Origin: Liquidambar formosana
Taxonomy: Eukaryota > Streptophyta > Magnoliopsida > Saxifragales > Altingiaceae
Direction of reading: 5' to 3'
Assembly: GCA_039720395.1 (NCBI GenBank)
Contig: CM077833.1
Coordinates: 4,548,797 to 4,612,796, forward strand
DNA length: 64,000 nucleotides
The position numbers and the translations under genes are program-made. The notes beneath the pieces were generated by a model that saw only the letters and a list, made by a program, of their open reading frames with translations, was not told where the DNA came from and searched no databases. The stretch's first letter is position 1; each line of letters starts with the position of its first letter. Below, piece after piece: positions 12,103 to 25,436 of this stretch.

Positions 12103-14384
12103 TGTCATGACCCAAATTAATTAAGCCGTGATTAATATTAATAAAACCGGTTTAATTTAGAAAGTCATTTAGGAAACACGTGAATGGCACGTGTTAGAAA
12201 ACCTATAATTTCAATAAAAATTTTGGCATGACCCATTCGTAAATGGAGCATGCCATAATAAAACCTGTTTAAAATAGTCAAAAAATTCCCTGTCATCCAT
12301 CATTGGTATTATCAAATGCTAAATAGACCATATAAAGAGACCTACGAAATTAAAATATTACAAACTATAAGTTATTACGTGTCTAGCACCCATTAGCCGA
12401 ATACAAAAATGTTTAGTTAATACATAACCATGATATTAAAATTGTTCAAGATCATAATAATGTTCCAAAGTGATTTGACAATTAGCTAGTTCTAATCAAA
12501 TCATAACACCTCAAGGCGAGGTCTCCCTAGCTATGAAATCATCTGAAAAGGGTTTATAAAATATAGGAATGAGTATAAACTCAATAGATATAATTTTCAT
12601 ATAGAAATAACCAAAGCAATGATAATATAACCAATTTAATTTATGCTTAAAATATAATGAAAACACATGTAATGTCATGAATGATATGCGACTCATGTCC
12701 ATTTAGTATAATCCATAATTACCGACCACTCCCGCAGGAGTTTTCGCGCAAAAACGGAGGATTTAAACCCACCTCCAAGAGGACAACACAAGGATTCCTA
12801 CCTAGAATCGGAAAGTAGCCTCTGATTTGGGAACACAAGGGTTCCTACTTGGACCAGAAAGTACCTAGGACCAAAAGAATGGAAAACACCGCTAAGTCCC
12901 TTGACTGTTAGTAGTCCAAATCCAATGACCCTTTAATATACTTTTACCAAGTAATTAATTAAATCCATTGCATGCATTTTATGCCAATGAAAAGCATAAA
13001 AACCCATACACGTGTCAGTTATTCTAGAAATCAACAATATATAATTATTCCATAATTGTATAACATATGGGGCTATGTAAAACATGTAAAATATAGACCA
13101 ACAAGAATTTACATAGCATATACATTCAAAATAAACCAAAATATAACGAGTATATCAACCCATATACTCCCAAATGTAATATTCTTAAACATAGGGTTAT
13201 GTAAACTAGACCCCCCAGTACATGCATAACAAAATATACATGATAATACACCGAAAAATCACGTAAACTCACAAATAACACTAATATACATTTTTTATTC
13301 AACATATATGGGCTTATATCCTAACTCATTACCATCCCTAAAGTTAAAACCCATGAAAATTACACCTACCTCAAATATATTGCACTAAACGTAGAGAAAA
13401 TGTGTTGGGAAGGTTGAATCCGAGTCTAAAATGCAAAAATAAGCTCCAAGCTCCACAAATCAAGCTTGATCTACAAACCCAACGTGGTAGAAGATGAATC
13501 TAGCCCTTAAAAAGCTTCCCTAAGAATGAGGTGAGAAAGTGAGAAACCCACATATGCAAGAGAAAAATGGGTTTTTCTCTCTCCAAACACCTCCTTTCTC
13601 TTTCCTCTCTCTCCTTCTCTCAAGCTCTCTTGGTGTAAAATGCTAAAATGGAAGTGTAAAAGTCGTGGGATGAGGGTTTTAAAAAAGCTAAGGTGCACAT
13701 GAGTCTTTTAACACACTTTAAAAAAATTTGCAAAATCTGCGATGTATCAATCGAGGTTGAGGGCCTGATTGATTGGGTTTAATAGATGCAAAACCCTATT
13801 TTCGGGGCACCTCCAATCGATCAGCCTTAGGGACCGTTCGATCAGCCCATGCTGAAGTTGCCCAGTAACTAATGCAACTATGTATAAACCCCTATTGCAT
13901 TAACCACTACCTTATTTTCATTAAAAACATTTCAGTAATCACTTTAAGTTATTTAATGAAAATAAGCAAACAACCCCCCATTTGAATCCAAATAAAATAT
14001 CAGAAAAATCAAATTCCAAGTATATTAAAATCTAATTTTCAAGTTTTAGTACAAAATCCATCTCTCGACAAATTTTTCAGAAACAAATATACGAGGAAAC
14101 CGATCTAAACGTGATAATAAAATCACAGATTTCTTATAATATTATAAACTTCTATTACCGCCAAAAATTATCTTTAAAAACGAAGATTTACGAAAGTTCA
14201 TTTTTTTCCCAACACTTAGCCAAATTTCAGTAGTCTAAAAATGTGAAATCGCAAACATGTCAACATCATACACATCATACACGTGAAATGTCTATACGTG
14301 ACAATACTCGACAAATCAACTAATATATATGCAAGTCATGCATTAAAGGTGAGATTAACCTAATTAAATAACGTGAGCATTACA
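12103..14384 (-). mobile_element. Solo LTR, 2.28 kb
   Basis: On the plus strand the element runs TGTCATGACCC ... GAGCATTACA with the target duplication ATGAA at 12098-12102 and 14385-14389. Read on the minus strand it starts TGTAATGCTC and ends GGGTCATGACA, resembling gypsy LTRs of the TGTAACGCCC...GGGTCGTTACA type, so minus is the likelier orientation. There is a pyrimidine-rich block at 13575-13620. No reading frame is convincing. It sits between the two MULE genes. The MULE stretch between the ULP stop and this LTR (11618-12097) holds only AT-rich sequence with the palindrome motif. Confidence 0.85.
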
Positions 14385-16372
14385 ATGAAGTCATCTCCTA
14401 CGCATTCTTCAATGTCAATGATGGGATGAACTAGTGCTGCTATGGCCAGCATCTGAGATCTATGATTTCATATCGCAAATCCATGATCTCCGCAAAGACC
14501 AAATTTAACAGCTTCTGGCCAAAAATCCCAAAAGCTATTGCTTTGATCCAATAAATTAAGAGATAAGAAGTTTGATTAACATCAGAAATACACAAAGTTG
14601 CTACTAAAAAAATGGACATGTTGCAAAAACAATTTTTTGTAACACAAAAGATCCAAATTTGTCAAAAGCATTAATAATCATAACATGTCTGATTTTCAAA
14701 ACAATTGCATGTAACTCTTAAGGAATTCTATCCCTTTATTAAGCACATCATCAAATCAATCCATGGAAACAACTACATATTAACTTAAATAGCTGCCTTG
14801 CATGTCTTTTTATTGTGACTTCCCATCCATTTGCATCTGCTACATCTTACTTGGTTCACTTTCTTTCATTAGGATGAAATTCTCTTTTTCTTTGGCATTT
14901 CCAGTTTTTTTTTTTTTTACAATGGGGCCAAAATAACAGATCCATTAGTTGGAGGATTAGGTTGGCCGACAATAGGAATAGGGTATATACTCTCTGAGTA
15001 TGCTAATCAGAATCTGTCTACATGGAAATACATCTCAACATATTCATTTAAATTCCGGCCACACTTATAAATTGTTGTAACAGCATGTGCACAAGGGAAT
15101 CCGTTGCAGTACCATTGACAACAAGAACATATACACCTACGAATATCAATCGATACTAGTGGATGTGAGTGAACTTCAAATATATCATTGCTTGAAACAC
15201 TTACAACCCATGATCTTCCTTCTCTAAACACATTCCCCAATCAAGCATCCATATTTGGACAAAGCACAAAATTCCAATTGCTTGCTTTTTCTCTCCTATA
15301 GGACATTTGATTCATTAACATGACCTTAATAAGATCGATCAGCTTTGTTATTGGCAAATGTCGAGCATCACAAATTTGTAAATTGAAAGATTCTGCTGTA
15401 TTTGACTACATCTCACCATAACGCGCTGCCCCATAAAGTGTGCATTAGTCCAATTCTCATTTGGCAATTTTGACAATAATTTTTTCACCTTAGCCCCACC
15501 CTCTGTCTTGAGCTCTTCAAGTCTAAATTCAAACTCTGTTTGTGTTGCTGCATAAGCACATTCCTGTAACTTAAAAATCATCCTTTCTTTGTACAAGTTT
15601 ATTCCACTAGACAATTTGTTCCTTAAATTTCCCTTTAAATGATGCAAACAATATGCATAGTAACCCAATGGGAAAACTTTAGAAACAACGTGCAAAAGAC
15701 CTTGGTTCCTATCTGAAATGAACATAATATGCTGTTCTAGTGTGGTAGAATTTGGAACATTTGTTCAAGGAACCAAGTCCAATTATCTTTATCTTTGAAA
15801 CCAACAATTGCAAATGCTATTGGGAATAAACTTACAAAAAATATGAATAAGCTCAATAAGATAAGTCATAGCATAATCCATAAGCATACACTCATTGCAA
15901 TTTCATATAAATTATTATAAAATAAAAATATAAAATGGTTACATGTAACTGTTTTTAGTTAAACAATTACGTAAACAATTACAAAATAGACAAATCCAAC
16001 ATAGAACCTTGATTTCCATCTTTTGTAGTTGTAGCAAGTAAATTTCCTTTGTATCTCGACTTTAAGAATGTCCCATCAAGAAACAACATATATAGGACGG
16101 CAATGGTTAAAACCATGTATGCATGCATTGAACACCACGAATACCCTTTTAAATCTTCCAGATTTAGTGTCATAATCAATCTTTACAAAACTTCCAGGAT
16201 TTGTCTTTATTACTTCTTCTTTGTACAACGAAGCATATCAAAAGACAATGATTGGTCATAAAAAATCTCATTCTTTTCTTTATCAACCCCCCACCATGCA
16301 TGATGGTACGTAATATCAAGTCCATAATTTTCCTTAAAGTCGTTAACAACGTCAGCAGACCTTATGAGAGGT

Positions 16373-18603
16373 TGTGGACGTTGGAAATCGACTCAAGGGG
16401 AATCGAGTTTCTTTTTCCACTTTTAAAAGGAGTTTTCAAAAAGCAAAGGAGTCACCACCTCATTTTTAGGGTACGAGGAAAACACTAAAAGATTTGTCTT
16501 GTAAAAACAAATTTAACTCCATTAATGGAAAATAGGCAAGTCTTGAACCAAAAACAAGGGTTCGGGGGCTAGGTTACGAAATGGGAAGGTTCTAAGCCAC
16601 GGCTCGTAGGCACCCATTTCGCTCGATAAATCGATCTCATTTATTGATTGGACTTAATTAATTTCAACCATGCAATAACTAAAAATTAAGAAAATTAAAA
16701 TATAAAAACTAAGCTAAGTTGGACTTGGGCTCAAGTGAGCGGCCTACGTACTTTTGACGAAGATCAAAGTTCACGTAGTTCGAATAAACATGTTGAGGGG
16801 AAGATTTTCACTCCTCGTAGGATTCTATTAGAATCCAATCCATAATTAAACACTTTATTTTGAAAATAACTTGCTTTGAAACAAACAACTTTAGTTTAGA
16901 ATAAAAATTAAGAAAATTAAAATATAAAAACTAAGCTAAGTTGGACTTGGGCTCAAGTGAGCAGCCTATGTACTTTTGACGAAGATCAAAGTCCACGTAG
17001 TTCAAACAAACATGTTGGGGGGAAGAGTTTCACTCCTCGTAGGATTCTATTAGAATCCAATCCATAATTAAACACCTTATTTGAAAATAACTTGCTTTGA
17101 AACAAACAACTTTAGTTTAGAAACTTGTTTGATTTAGGATCAAAACCCTAATATAATCCTATAAATAATAAAACTCATGGGAGCATGCATCATCACATAA
17201 GCAATTACATCATAGCAATGGAGTTTTGAAATTGTACCTAACAGAATTGAGGCAGAGTTCTATTTGCAATCTCGGGGTTTTTGAGTTGAAAATTGGGCAG
17301 AACTTCCATGCTTTCCAAGCTTTAAGATAGCCTTAAGGAAGGGAGTCACAAATCAGGCAGAACCTCCGCGCCTTCAAGCTCTAGAATGGGTCGCAATCTA
17401 GAGGGTACTAATAGGAATGTTCCGCACTAACTATTGAGCCAAGCTCTTCTTTAGAATGAGTCTCAAGTAGGAATGTTCACCCCACATTCAAGAACTCAAG
17501 CTTTTCATTTGCTTAGGAAAACTCTACTAAGACTTGATGTAGAATGAAGGAAAGGAGGACCCCTATTTATAGTGAAAGGTGGGTGGAATGAATGGTCAAG
17601 ATTGGATCTGGCTAGGGATGATCCAAGGGCTCTAAAACACTCTCAAGAGCTAGTTCCTATCTCAAACACTTCAAAAATCCAAAGGAAATTCGAATTATAG
17701 CGAAAAAAGGACTCTAAAGAGGTCAAGATAAGGCAAAACACCGTCAAAGGCCAACGGGCACCCTTGGTGGCCATTTGCCCACCTTGGGTGGCCGTTTGGC
17801 CCTTTATGGGTGGCCATTTGGCCCTTCTAGGTGGCCACGTGGCCAAAAGTAGCTGATTTGTGCTTTTTTTTACTCCTTTTGTGCACTTTTATCCCTTCTA
17901 TGCTATGTATTTGGTCTATTTCAAGTCCAAATACATTGATTTTGGACTTAAAATGACCATGGCTCAATTTTTTCTATTCAAAATCTGATAAAAACAGAGG
18001 CTACACTTGGTCAATTAATCAAGGGTTAAGCCCATATGGCTCATAGAGATCAATTGAGGCTTACCGGGATAACATTAAGGTTTGAACCCTAATGGAATCC
18101 TAGTTGAAATCAAACTTCCCCAAAAATAATTCCAAGCATTAATACACCTTAATTAAGACTCAACTGACATTAATGGGGCATTAATTGAACTCAATCGGAT
18201 CAAACTAAGAAGCAATTATAAGAAGGGCTGACGAACGAAGTTAAATCGAGCCTTCTTTAGACCATTCTTAAGCAAATCATTTCCAAACTTAACCAAACTT
18301 TAAACCAGGCCTATTCATAATATCCTAAGGCCATTAGGATCATCTTGGGATGAATTTGGTAAGAATTGGATATTAAATAAGAATTATGTAAGTGAAATGA
18401 CATAAATGCCCTCCAAGTCACAAAAGTTCTTATTAGCTATCAAGACTTAACCAAATTGAACCCCAGAAGATACCATGGATTCTTTGGGATGTATAGAGCT
18501 TAACTAAAAAGATTTGGTGTCCAAATGATGCATTTCTCTACATGTGATAATGCTCCTAAGGTGGAAAGATATGGAATTAGGAGATAAAAATGGGGTGTCT
18601 ACA
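16373..18603 (-). mobile_element. Solo LTR, Ogre/Tat-like, 2.23 kb
   Basis: On the minus strand the element starts TGTAGACACCCCATTTT and ends CGTCCACA. It is flanked by the perfect target duplication GAGGT at 16368-16372 and 18604-18608. Near its 3' end it has a TGGTGACTCC motif (about 16447-16456) matching the TGGCGACTCC found near the 3' ends of the solo LTRs at 20665 and 25442. No protein is encoded. It splits the MuDR transposase frame. Confidence 0.87.
16681..17120. repeat. 222-bp tandem duplication inside the Ogre-like solo LTR
   Basis: The segment beginning AAAAATTAAGAAAATTAAAA at 16681 is repeated from 16903 with an offset of 222 bp. The copies differ at few positions (for example GAGCGGCC versus GAGCAGCC), so the duplication is younger than the LTR family or was kept similar. 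Confidence 0.85.
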
Positions 18604-18643
18604 GAGGTCTGTCATAGATTTTATCTCGAATTAGAGTTGCAAC

Positions 18644-20292
18644 TATTGGGAATCGAACTAGAAGGGAAAACAAAGTGTGGAATATAAAAATTTTTCCTAA
18701 ACAATTCCACAGCCCTTGAATCTAGTTATGCTATAATACAAAACTAAAACCCTTACTAGAAGAGGGTTGAATCACTTACAGTTTATTTGTCTTCTTCCTT
18801 TGCACCAAGCTTTGATTCAGGACAGCGGTGAATGAGCAGCCCAAGTCTTCTGCCTCCAATGGTATCCACACCTAGCAAGAGCTTCAAGTCCTTTCTTTTT
18901 AATCCTTATATGTTGTTAGAATAGGATAAGAGAAGAAAGGGAGAGCCACCAACAAGAGGGACAGCTAGGGCTTGAAGTGAGGAGTGTAATGTTAAGTCAC
19001 ACATCACATGTGTGGCTATATATAGCCTCTAATAGGGTTGGCCATAGGGGGCCTAATTGGATTCTGTGTAATTTCTCTGAATTACACATTAGCCTCTCTA
19101 GTTTATATCCTATACAAACTTAGTTTTTAAGAACTATTCTTTATTCACTTATACCCTTTCTCTCATAGAATTTAAAGCTTTCAATGCATGATCAGTGTGT
19201 GACCCATTGGGTTCACATCATTAAGTAGTAGGGATAGCACAAAGTGTGCACAATGGAACTCTTTCCATTCAAGGTCTAATCAGAACTCCTTCCAATTCCC
19301 TAATTGATTATAACTCACTTATATCAATTAGGGCTTTTACTAACCATGAGTAACATCTAGCATATGGCTTATGGTGTGGTCCTTAATGAGGTGAATAGGT
19401 ATCTTACATAGAACCCTTCTGTTATAGTTTATAAGTTACAATTGCATCCTTCCTTCTTAACAATGTCTCCAATTACACTAATAGGACATGGAAGTATATC
19501 AAGTCCCTACTTTAATTACTTTATACTCAATCATGAATATTAACTCATTGATGAACTCATGGAAACTCTTTTCCATATTCATCCTACCATAGCCATAGAT
19601 TTAATGAGTTATATTATGAATGCTATATAAGACATTCTCTCTCTTTTTCTTAAAAGTGATGGACTCCTTATTGATCACTCACATGCCTTCATGCACATAG
19701 CAATATGGCTAATGAATACCCTTGTAGACCCCTATAAGGATTTACACTTAGTGTTATCAAACTTCTAAAGCTATATGCATAAAACAACTATGGTGTCTCA
19801 GGTCTAAGGATTACTTGTACTACTATAACAATGAGAAACTGATTGACAAGCAGGTTAAAACTCCACTCAGTTGATCTCATATCTTTGGTCACATTCAGTG
19901 TACCTATTCTTGTAATAGGCACCCATTTGTTGGTTGTAGTGTCTCCACACAAATAGCTTGAGACTAGCTATCCTCCTAAAGAGTCAACCTAACAAGTCCT
20001 AGTCCTATGGTTCATTACTGTCCATCATAGTGAACCTTCAACTAGGAATGCTTTAGGAGTTTAGTATAGAGATATATTAATAATCTCAAAATCACAACTC
20101 TTTGTAATTCCATATTCTCAACTCTAACTCCATGGACATATCATGTAAATATAAATGATGCATATAAACATAATAGAATAAGCCCTTTTATTAATTCAAT
20201 AATAAATGTGATATACATAAATGAAATTAAATAATTGTTCTTTATCCCTAAAGCATCATCTCTATAATTGGCTGTAGGGCATACAACTAACA
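18644..20292 (-). mobile_element. Solo LTR, copia-like 1.65-kb family, copy B
   Basis: This is an inverted copy of the 8754-10417 and 36137-37805 family. On the minus strand it starts TGTTAGTTGTATGCCC and ends CGATTCCCAATA (final CA intact as TA). The flanks GCAAC (18639-18643) and GAAAC (20293-20297) are a target duplication with one mismatch. Removing the LTR plus one flank rejoins the transposase frame (reading SELVATLIR), which independently confirms the boundaries. Confidence 0.83.
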
Positions 20293-20664
20293 GAAACCAA
20301 CTCAGAACTTATTCGTGAGTTCTTTGAAGTCTGAATAACAACACCACAAGAATGAATGTTGTTCAATCTTGTAATATAAAAATAATAATTGGCCTTCTCA
20401 ATTCTAGCATGCACATGCCACATGCATCCATTTACCTCACGCATTTTACATCATGCATTTACCTTCTCAGTAGTATTCTTTATACATTTATAAAGAAAAC
20501 CAACCTCAATCGAGTATTTTACTAGCGTGTTTCTAAAATCCTTCACAACACCTTCAAAACATTGTCCCACATGTCGAATACCACATGCCCAACCCGCTAA
20601 AAGTAATACTTTCTCCTCATGTAAACAAAATTTTGGAAGTAGATCAGTTTCATTGTCATGATAC

Positions 20665-23531
20665 TGTCATACCCCATTTTTGTCACCTTAGCTAGGGTTT
20701 GTCATTTCATGTAACTTTTTGTTTCATTTTTAAGTCTAGTCTTTTGCATTGAGTTTTTAGGGTCTTAAGGATGATGTGTATAAATTTTGGTTCAAATTGG
20801 AGTTGATCTCGATAGTCAATTAGAACTTTTGCGACTTAACGGGCATTATTGTCATTTAAGTTGTATCTTTCCTGTTGGACCTTGAAATGATCTCCAAGTT
20901 GTCAATTGAAGTTCATATTGATACATAAAAGGTATTTATAGGTTCAATTTGATGAATTGATGGTTTAAGATTAATCCGACTCATGATAGCTCAAGTTGGC
21001 TAAAAGACCCTTCTTCGTTCGCTCAAATCGGCTCATGATTTTCACTTAATTATCCCTCATTAGACTTTAATTAGTCCTAATTTCATTCCTAAAGTTGTTT
21101 TAAAAGGTTGAATTTCGAATTGGAAAGCATTCAATGCAACCTTGTGTGCATACCTAAGCTTTGTAATGGTGGTGCATAGCGGTTAGCCGCCTTTGTAAAA
21201 CCTAACTATGCACCTATGGTTAAGGATTTTTGCCCTAAAATATCTTAAAATGTGTTTCTTTTCGAAACACGGTCATTTTGGCTTTCATTTCGTCAAAATT
21301 GGACTTCGTTTAACCCCTAAAATAATTCTGGAAGTCGAAAGGGTGCAAAATTGAAAAAATATGGCGAGGCCCTCGGGTTGACCACCCAAGCTTGGGCCCA
21401 CCCAGCCTTGGGTGGTCAATCGAGGGCTCCATTATTTTTTAGGGTTTTTTTATTCCCTTCCTTATTTGACTGATTTGTCTGCCTCCGCTAGGCTTTCCAT
21501 CATATTTTCTGCTATATGTGAGTGCCTTGAGCCCTAAGAGAGTCTCTAATGACCCTTAGATCATTTTTAGGGTTTTAATCTTGGCCATTGGTTCAGGAGG
21601 ACTGATTCCTATATATACCTAGCTATGTTCAACCCTAGAAGGGGACACACACTTGAGACCTAAACCCTAAAGGAAAGAGAGAGAAGGGAGAGAGAGAGAG
21701 AGAGAGAGTTTTCTGAGAAAGAGAAAGTTATGTGTGTGAGAAAGAAGAACAAGGAGGAGTTCTCTAACCCTAGCAAAGGAGGTGGAGAAGCTATCTTTAA
21801 GATTCTACAAGAAGTAATGCACCTAACCCTAAAAACTATAAATTAGGGTTTCTCTTTTTTATATAAACTTTATTGCATGCTATTGCTATCATTGTTATCA
21901 TGAATTGATACTTCTGTTAGTTAATACATGTGATATTAATGATATCCATGATGATTTGAGCATATTTCAGGGTTGGTTTATGGGTTATAATCCATATTTG
22001 TGAGATTAATGTTTCTATTATCCTTATTCTAGGTGATCTCTATATAGCATGCTAGGTTAGGATTTTTTGGTCAATTTTTCTTCATTGTTGTGTATGTGAT
22101 ACATGTAGAATAACCATGATGAGTTTTGCATGCATGTAGTTGATTTTCTAGGGTTTTGGAGACATTATCCTTTTCGGAGGATAATTATCCTTTTTGTTAA
22201 ATAGGATTATGCATGAGAGTCATATTAAATGTGTTTAAGTATGAAATCACTCTATGATGTTCTAAGATATATGTTTCACGTAGGATATGATGGTTTCATA
22301 ATCTTATGATGAGTTTTTTATGTGAAATTATCGTAAGATAGTTTTGCTTAAGAAAGCTCACCGTAGGAAGGCTATTTTTCATGTTTTACATAAGATATTG
22401 TGTTCTTGATTAAAATGGGCTTTGTTTTCATATTTATTATTGTCTTTGGATATTTTCATGCTTATTAGGATGTTTTTATCATTTTTTTTGTTAGTTTTCA
22501 TGCATATTAGTTGAGTCATGGTATTAGGGTTGCATTAAGGTTTATATTGATTCATTATTCTTGTTGTTTACATGATTATTGGATGAGTTTAAGCTTTAAT
22601 GTTATTTTTTCCAGATTTGAATATCATTGTTTAATCATGGTTTTGAGCACATGTAAGGATGCAAACAGGTGTAGTAATTGCCTTATTATAAATATGGCTT
22701 TTATCGTTACCTTTTGTTATTGCTTGAAGTAAATTGCACAAGGTAAGTAGAGTATGAAAGTGACCTCACTCTCTTTCCTTAATCCTTCCCTTCATCCTTT
22801 TAGGGTTATTTCCTAATAATAATTTATGGTAATTATTAGAAGTTTTCTTATAAAATAAGTTGTCTTTTATTAAAATTGCTAAGTTTTGGAATGTTACATT
22901 TTTATCAAAGTTGTCTTTTTTTTATTCAAAGTTTCCATCTTTTGGAAGTTACCTTATTTCTAAAATTCCAAACTTGGTTTATTTATTACACTTTCCATCT
23001 TTTAAAATAAGGAAATTTAGGGTTTACTATAAGTCTTTATTAGGTTTTAACCCTATTTCATACGAACTACGTGGACTTTGATCCTTGTACGTTCAATGCA
23101 AGGTACGTAGGCGCTTATTGATGTTCAAGTCCGCTCTAGGATACTAAGTATCGTAGGTTTTCTTCTCTCTTTTTCTCTTTTCTTTTTATTATTTACTTGC
23201 TTATGTGGATGATAAGCATGTTATCTTGTAACGATAATTATTGATTTCTTGTGTGATTAGGACTTTTATTTGGTCAAATTAAATTAAGAGACAGATTAGA
23301 GCGATATGGGTGCCAATAGGCTTTGCCTAGAACCTTCCTGTATCGTAACTTAGCCTCCGAATTGACAATCTTTGGTTTTTTCAAAAAGATCTTTTTTCTT
23401 TCTATTTTTAAACATGGAGTCACTTGTTTTATGGAAAATAAAACATTTTTAGGGTTTTCCTCTTTCGTTAAAAAATGAAGTGGCGACTCCCTTTTTTAAC
23501 ATCTCATGTGGGCTGCTTTCTGGGGTTCACA
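20665..23531 (+). mobile_element. Solo LTR, Ogre/Tat-like, 2.87 kb
   Basis: The element starts TGTCATACCCCATTTTTGTC and ends GGGGTTCACA, with the perfect target duplication GATAC at 20660-20664 and 23532-23536. The conserved GTGGCGACTCC motif lies at about 23482-23492. There is a GA-rich microsatellite at 21680-21710 and a TA-containing stretch (TATATATACC) near 21612, consistent with a promoter in plus orientation. No coding sequence was recognised. Confidence 0.87.
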
Positions 23532-23800
23532 GATACACCCTCATATTTCCCACACTATGGTTTTCTTTACTTGCATACCCATTACATTCGTCTTCCCCAC
23601 TTCTATTAACTAAAACAACAACATTCACATCTCTAAGACCTTTATCACATGCAATACAAAGCATGTTTCTCTAAATCAATATCATTGTCCAGCATACATT
23701 TTGCATACCCAAGTAACTCATATGATAAAAATATAGATTCAATCTGTAAGTTTTTCCACTTCCCACGCAAAAGCTATAGTAAATCATCATGTCTAAACCT

Positions 23801-24875
23801 TGCTGTTATGCTTATAAGAACAGTATAAGAACCATATTTGCACAATAATACCACCATTGTGAAAAACCAAATATGTACAAAAACAACAAAGTTTTTTATT
23901 TAGCAAATGCAAAATATCCATATAGCCAACTTAATCAAAGTAAATACAACAAAAACATGCAAAAACGTAACACAACTCACCCAAAAAATAAAAAAGATGT
24001 GTATAATCAAAAAGCTTTACTAAAAAAATAGTGTTCAAAAAACAATTTGATATAAAAATTCCATTCACTCAAAAAACAGTGTTTGAACACTTTTACAACA
24101 AAAACTTCGGAAAAAAAAAAAAAAAAAAGGCAAGTCCAAAATATCCTCCCAGTTTTATAACATAACTTCATAACCAATTTTTGATCAACTACACAAAAAA
24201 AATCCAAACAAAAAAATGAAAAAATAAAACCATAAACAAAATGGAAAAACAACTCACACAAAATACAAACACACATAAGAATCACATAATTCATGTAAGA
24301 TGAACAAAAAACATAGCTAAATAAAAACATTTAGTATTTTTCCCTGTTTTGATAATTATGAAGAAAAAAATCCAAATCAAATAAAAAAATAAAAAACATA
24401 TCAGATCACACAAAAACCAGACCGCAAATCTCTAAAAAAAGTCATGCATCAACAGGGGAAAAAAGAAGAAGAAGTAAATCAATTATTAACACAAAGATAA
24501 CTATGAATGAGATGAAATCGCACATAAACAAGGGAAAAAAAAAAAGAAGAAAAAAAATCATCAACACGAAGAGAAACAACTTACCTATAGACGATCAAAG
24601 CTCCAAAATCGCGGTAGAAGATGCACTATCCAAACCAACACAATGCAGTAAGAACCTGGAGCTCTTACAAATCCAACTCACAGGCTTGCAATAATGGAGA
24701 AAAATCACCAAAATTTGCAATCACATGCTTCGATTTCGAAGAAGAATGAGAGATTGAAACCGTAACATAATCACGAGCTTCATATAAGAAGCTTTTCTGT
24801 TACAAGAGCAAAATCGCCATTTTCAGAATATTTTAGTTCATTCAAGCATGAAACGGTGCAATTTTGATTCCATTC
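23801..24875. other. MULE right subterminal region, no gene
   Basis: This is A-rich on the plus strand, with many AAAAAC and AAAAAAT tracts, and lies between the transposase N-terminus and the right inverted repeat. It probably contains the transposase 5' UTR and promoter on the minus strand. I see no reading frame worth calling. The 107-codon frame at 24007-24330 is a low-complexity F/C-rich translation of A-rich DNA. Confidence 0.5.
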
Positions 24876-24928
24876 TAGACTTGAGGCTTTATAAGATTAG
24901 TGTGTAGACTTAAGGCTTTATGAGTCTA
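24876..24928 (-). repeat. Right terminal inverted repeat segment of the MULE
   Basis: This is the partner of 2935-2985. On the plus strand TAGACTT(G/A)AGGCTTTATRAG occurs twice here, at about 24876 and 24906, so the right end also contains a short internal direct repeat. This may explain why the pairing with the left end is imperfect. Confidence 0.55.
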
Positions 24929-24953
24929 AAAAAGAGTACTACACGCTACTTTT

Positions 24954-25436
24954 CCCAATTTATATGTGCTGTTGAATAATAGGATGGGATGTGATGATCA
25001 ATATCTTACTTCTTATAAAATTTGTTAAAATAGTTGAATGAATACAATTTTTTAAACTTATTAACAGGCGTCACTTTGTTTCTCTCCATTGCCATTTTTT
25101 TTTCTCTAATTTTTCCTCTAATTGAGTATAATTTTACCAATTATTTTTTCTAATTGAGTGCTAGGTTCATAGAAAAAGACTCTAGTTAAAAGACAAGACC
25201 ACAAAAGGCAATTAACTTGTAAATTCTTTATAATATGATTGCCCTTTATTGTACCATACAAGTAAATAGAGATGATCTCAAAAAGAACGTGTAAGTAGAA
25301 GCAAATTTAGAATTTCTTTCTTTCTTGTAGACATAGAAACTGGTTCTTTTGTCTCTTTTCAAATGATTCATAGGTGCAGGACCAACATGCAACTCCACAA
25401 AGTTTTTCTAGAGGATTATCTTCGTCTCTTGGATGT
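24954..25436. other. Intergenic gap between the MULE and the large solo LTR
   Basis: AT-rich unique-looking sequence; no element ends, RNA gene or protein-like frame seen. Confidence 0.5.

Larger units (their letters stand above)
14785..23800 (-). pseudogene. MuDR-type transposase of the MULE, interrupted by three solo LTRs
   Basis: Read on the minus strand from right to left. The N-terminal part is at 23532-23800. The region with GWACGIRHVGQCFEG (about 20610-20560) and the MuDR DNA-binding-like part WHVHARIEKANYYFYI (about 20410) follow. The linker through SELV/ATLIRDK spans 20298 to 18609 across an LTR. Next come GLDITYHHAWWGV (16320-16280), the MULE catalytic segment with LDGTFLKSRYKGN (about 16080) and SDRNQGLLHVVSKVFP (15718-15670). 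A SWIM zinc finger CSCCQWYCNGFPCAHA is at about 15130-15085. A C-terminal zinc knuckle CSRCKWMGSHNKKTCK ends at a TAA at 14785-14787. Removing each solo LTR with one TSD copy rejoins the frame at two junctions I checked. Frameshifts and TAG stops remain (near 16200, 16100 and 23770), so it is inactive. Confidence 0.82.
2915..24953. mobile_element. Large Mutator-like element (MULE) carrying MuDR transposase and a Ulp1-like gene
   Basis: The element is inferred from three things. First, a MuDR/MULE transposase pseudogene (14785-23800, minus) and a Ulp1-like peptidase pseudogene (about 4480-11617, plus) lie tail to tail. Second, degenerate terminal inverted repeats align at 2935-2985 and 24876-24928, sharing GACTCAT and an AAGCCT(T/C)AAGTCTA block. 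Third, the outer ends begin with GGG on both sides. MULEs that carry ULP-like genes are an established plant class (Kaonashi-type elements). Six later insertions sit inside it (6754-7646, 8754-10417, 12103-14384, 16373-18603, 18644-20292, 20665-23531). Subtracting these leaves about 10.4 kb. I could not find a convincing 9-bp TSD, so the exact ends are approximate. Both genes are broken, so the element is dead. Confidence 0.65.
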
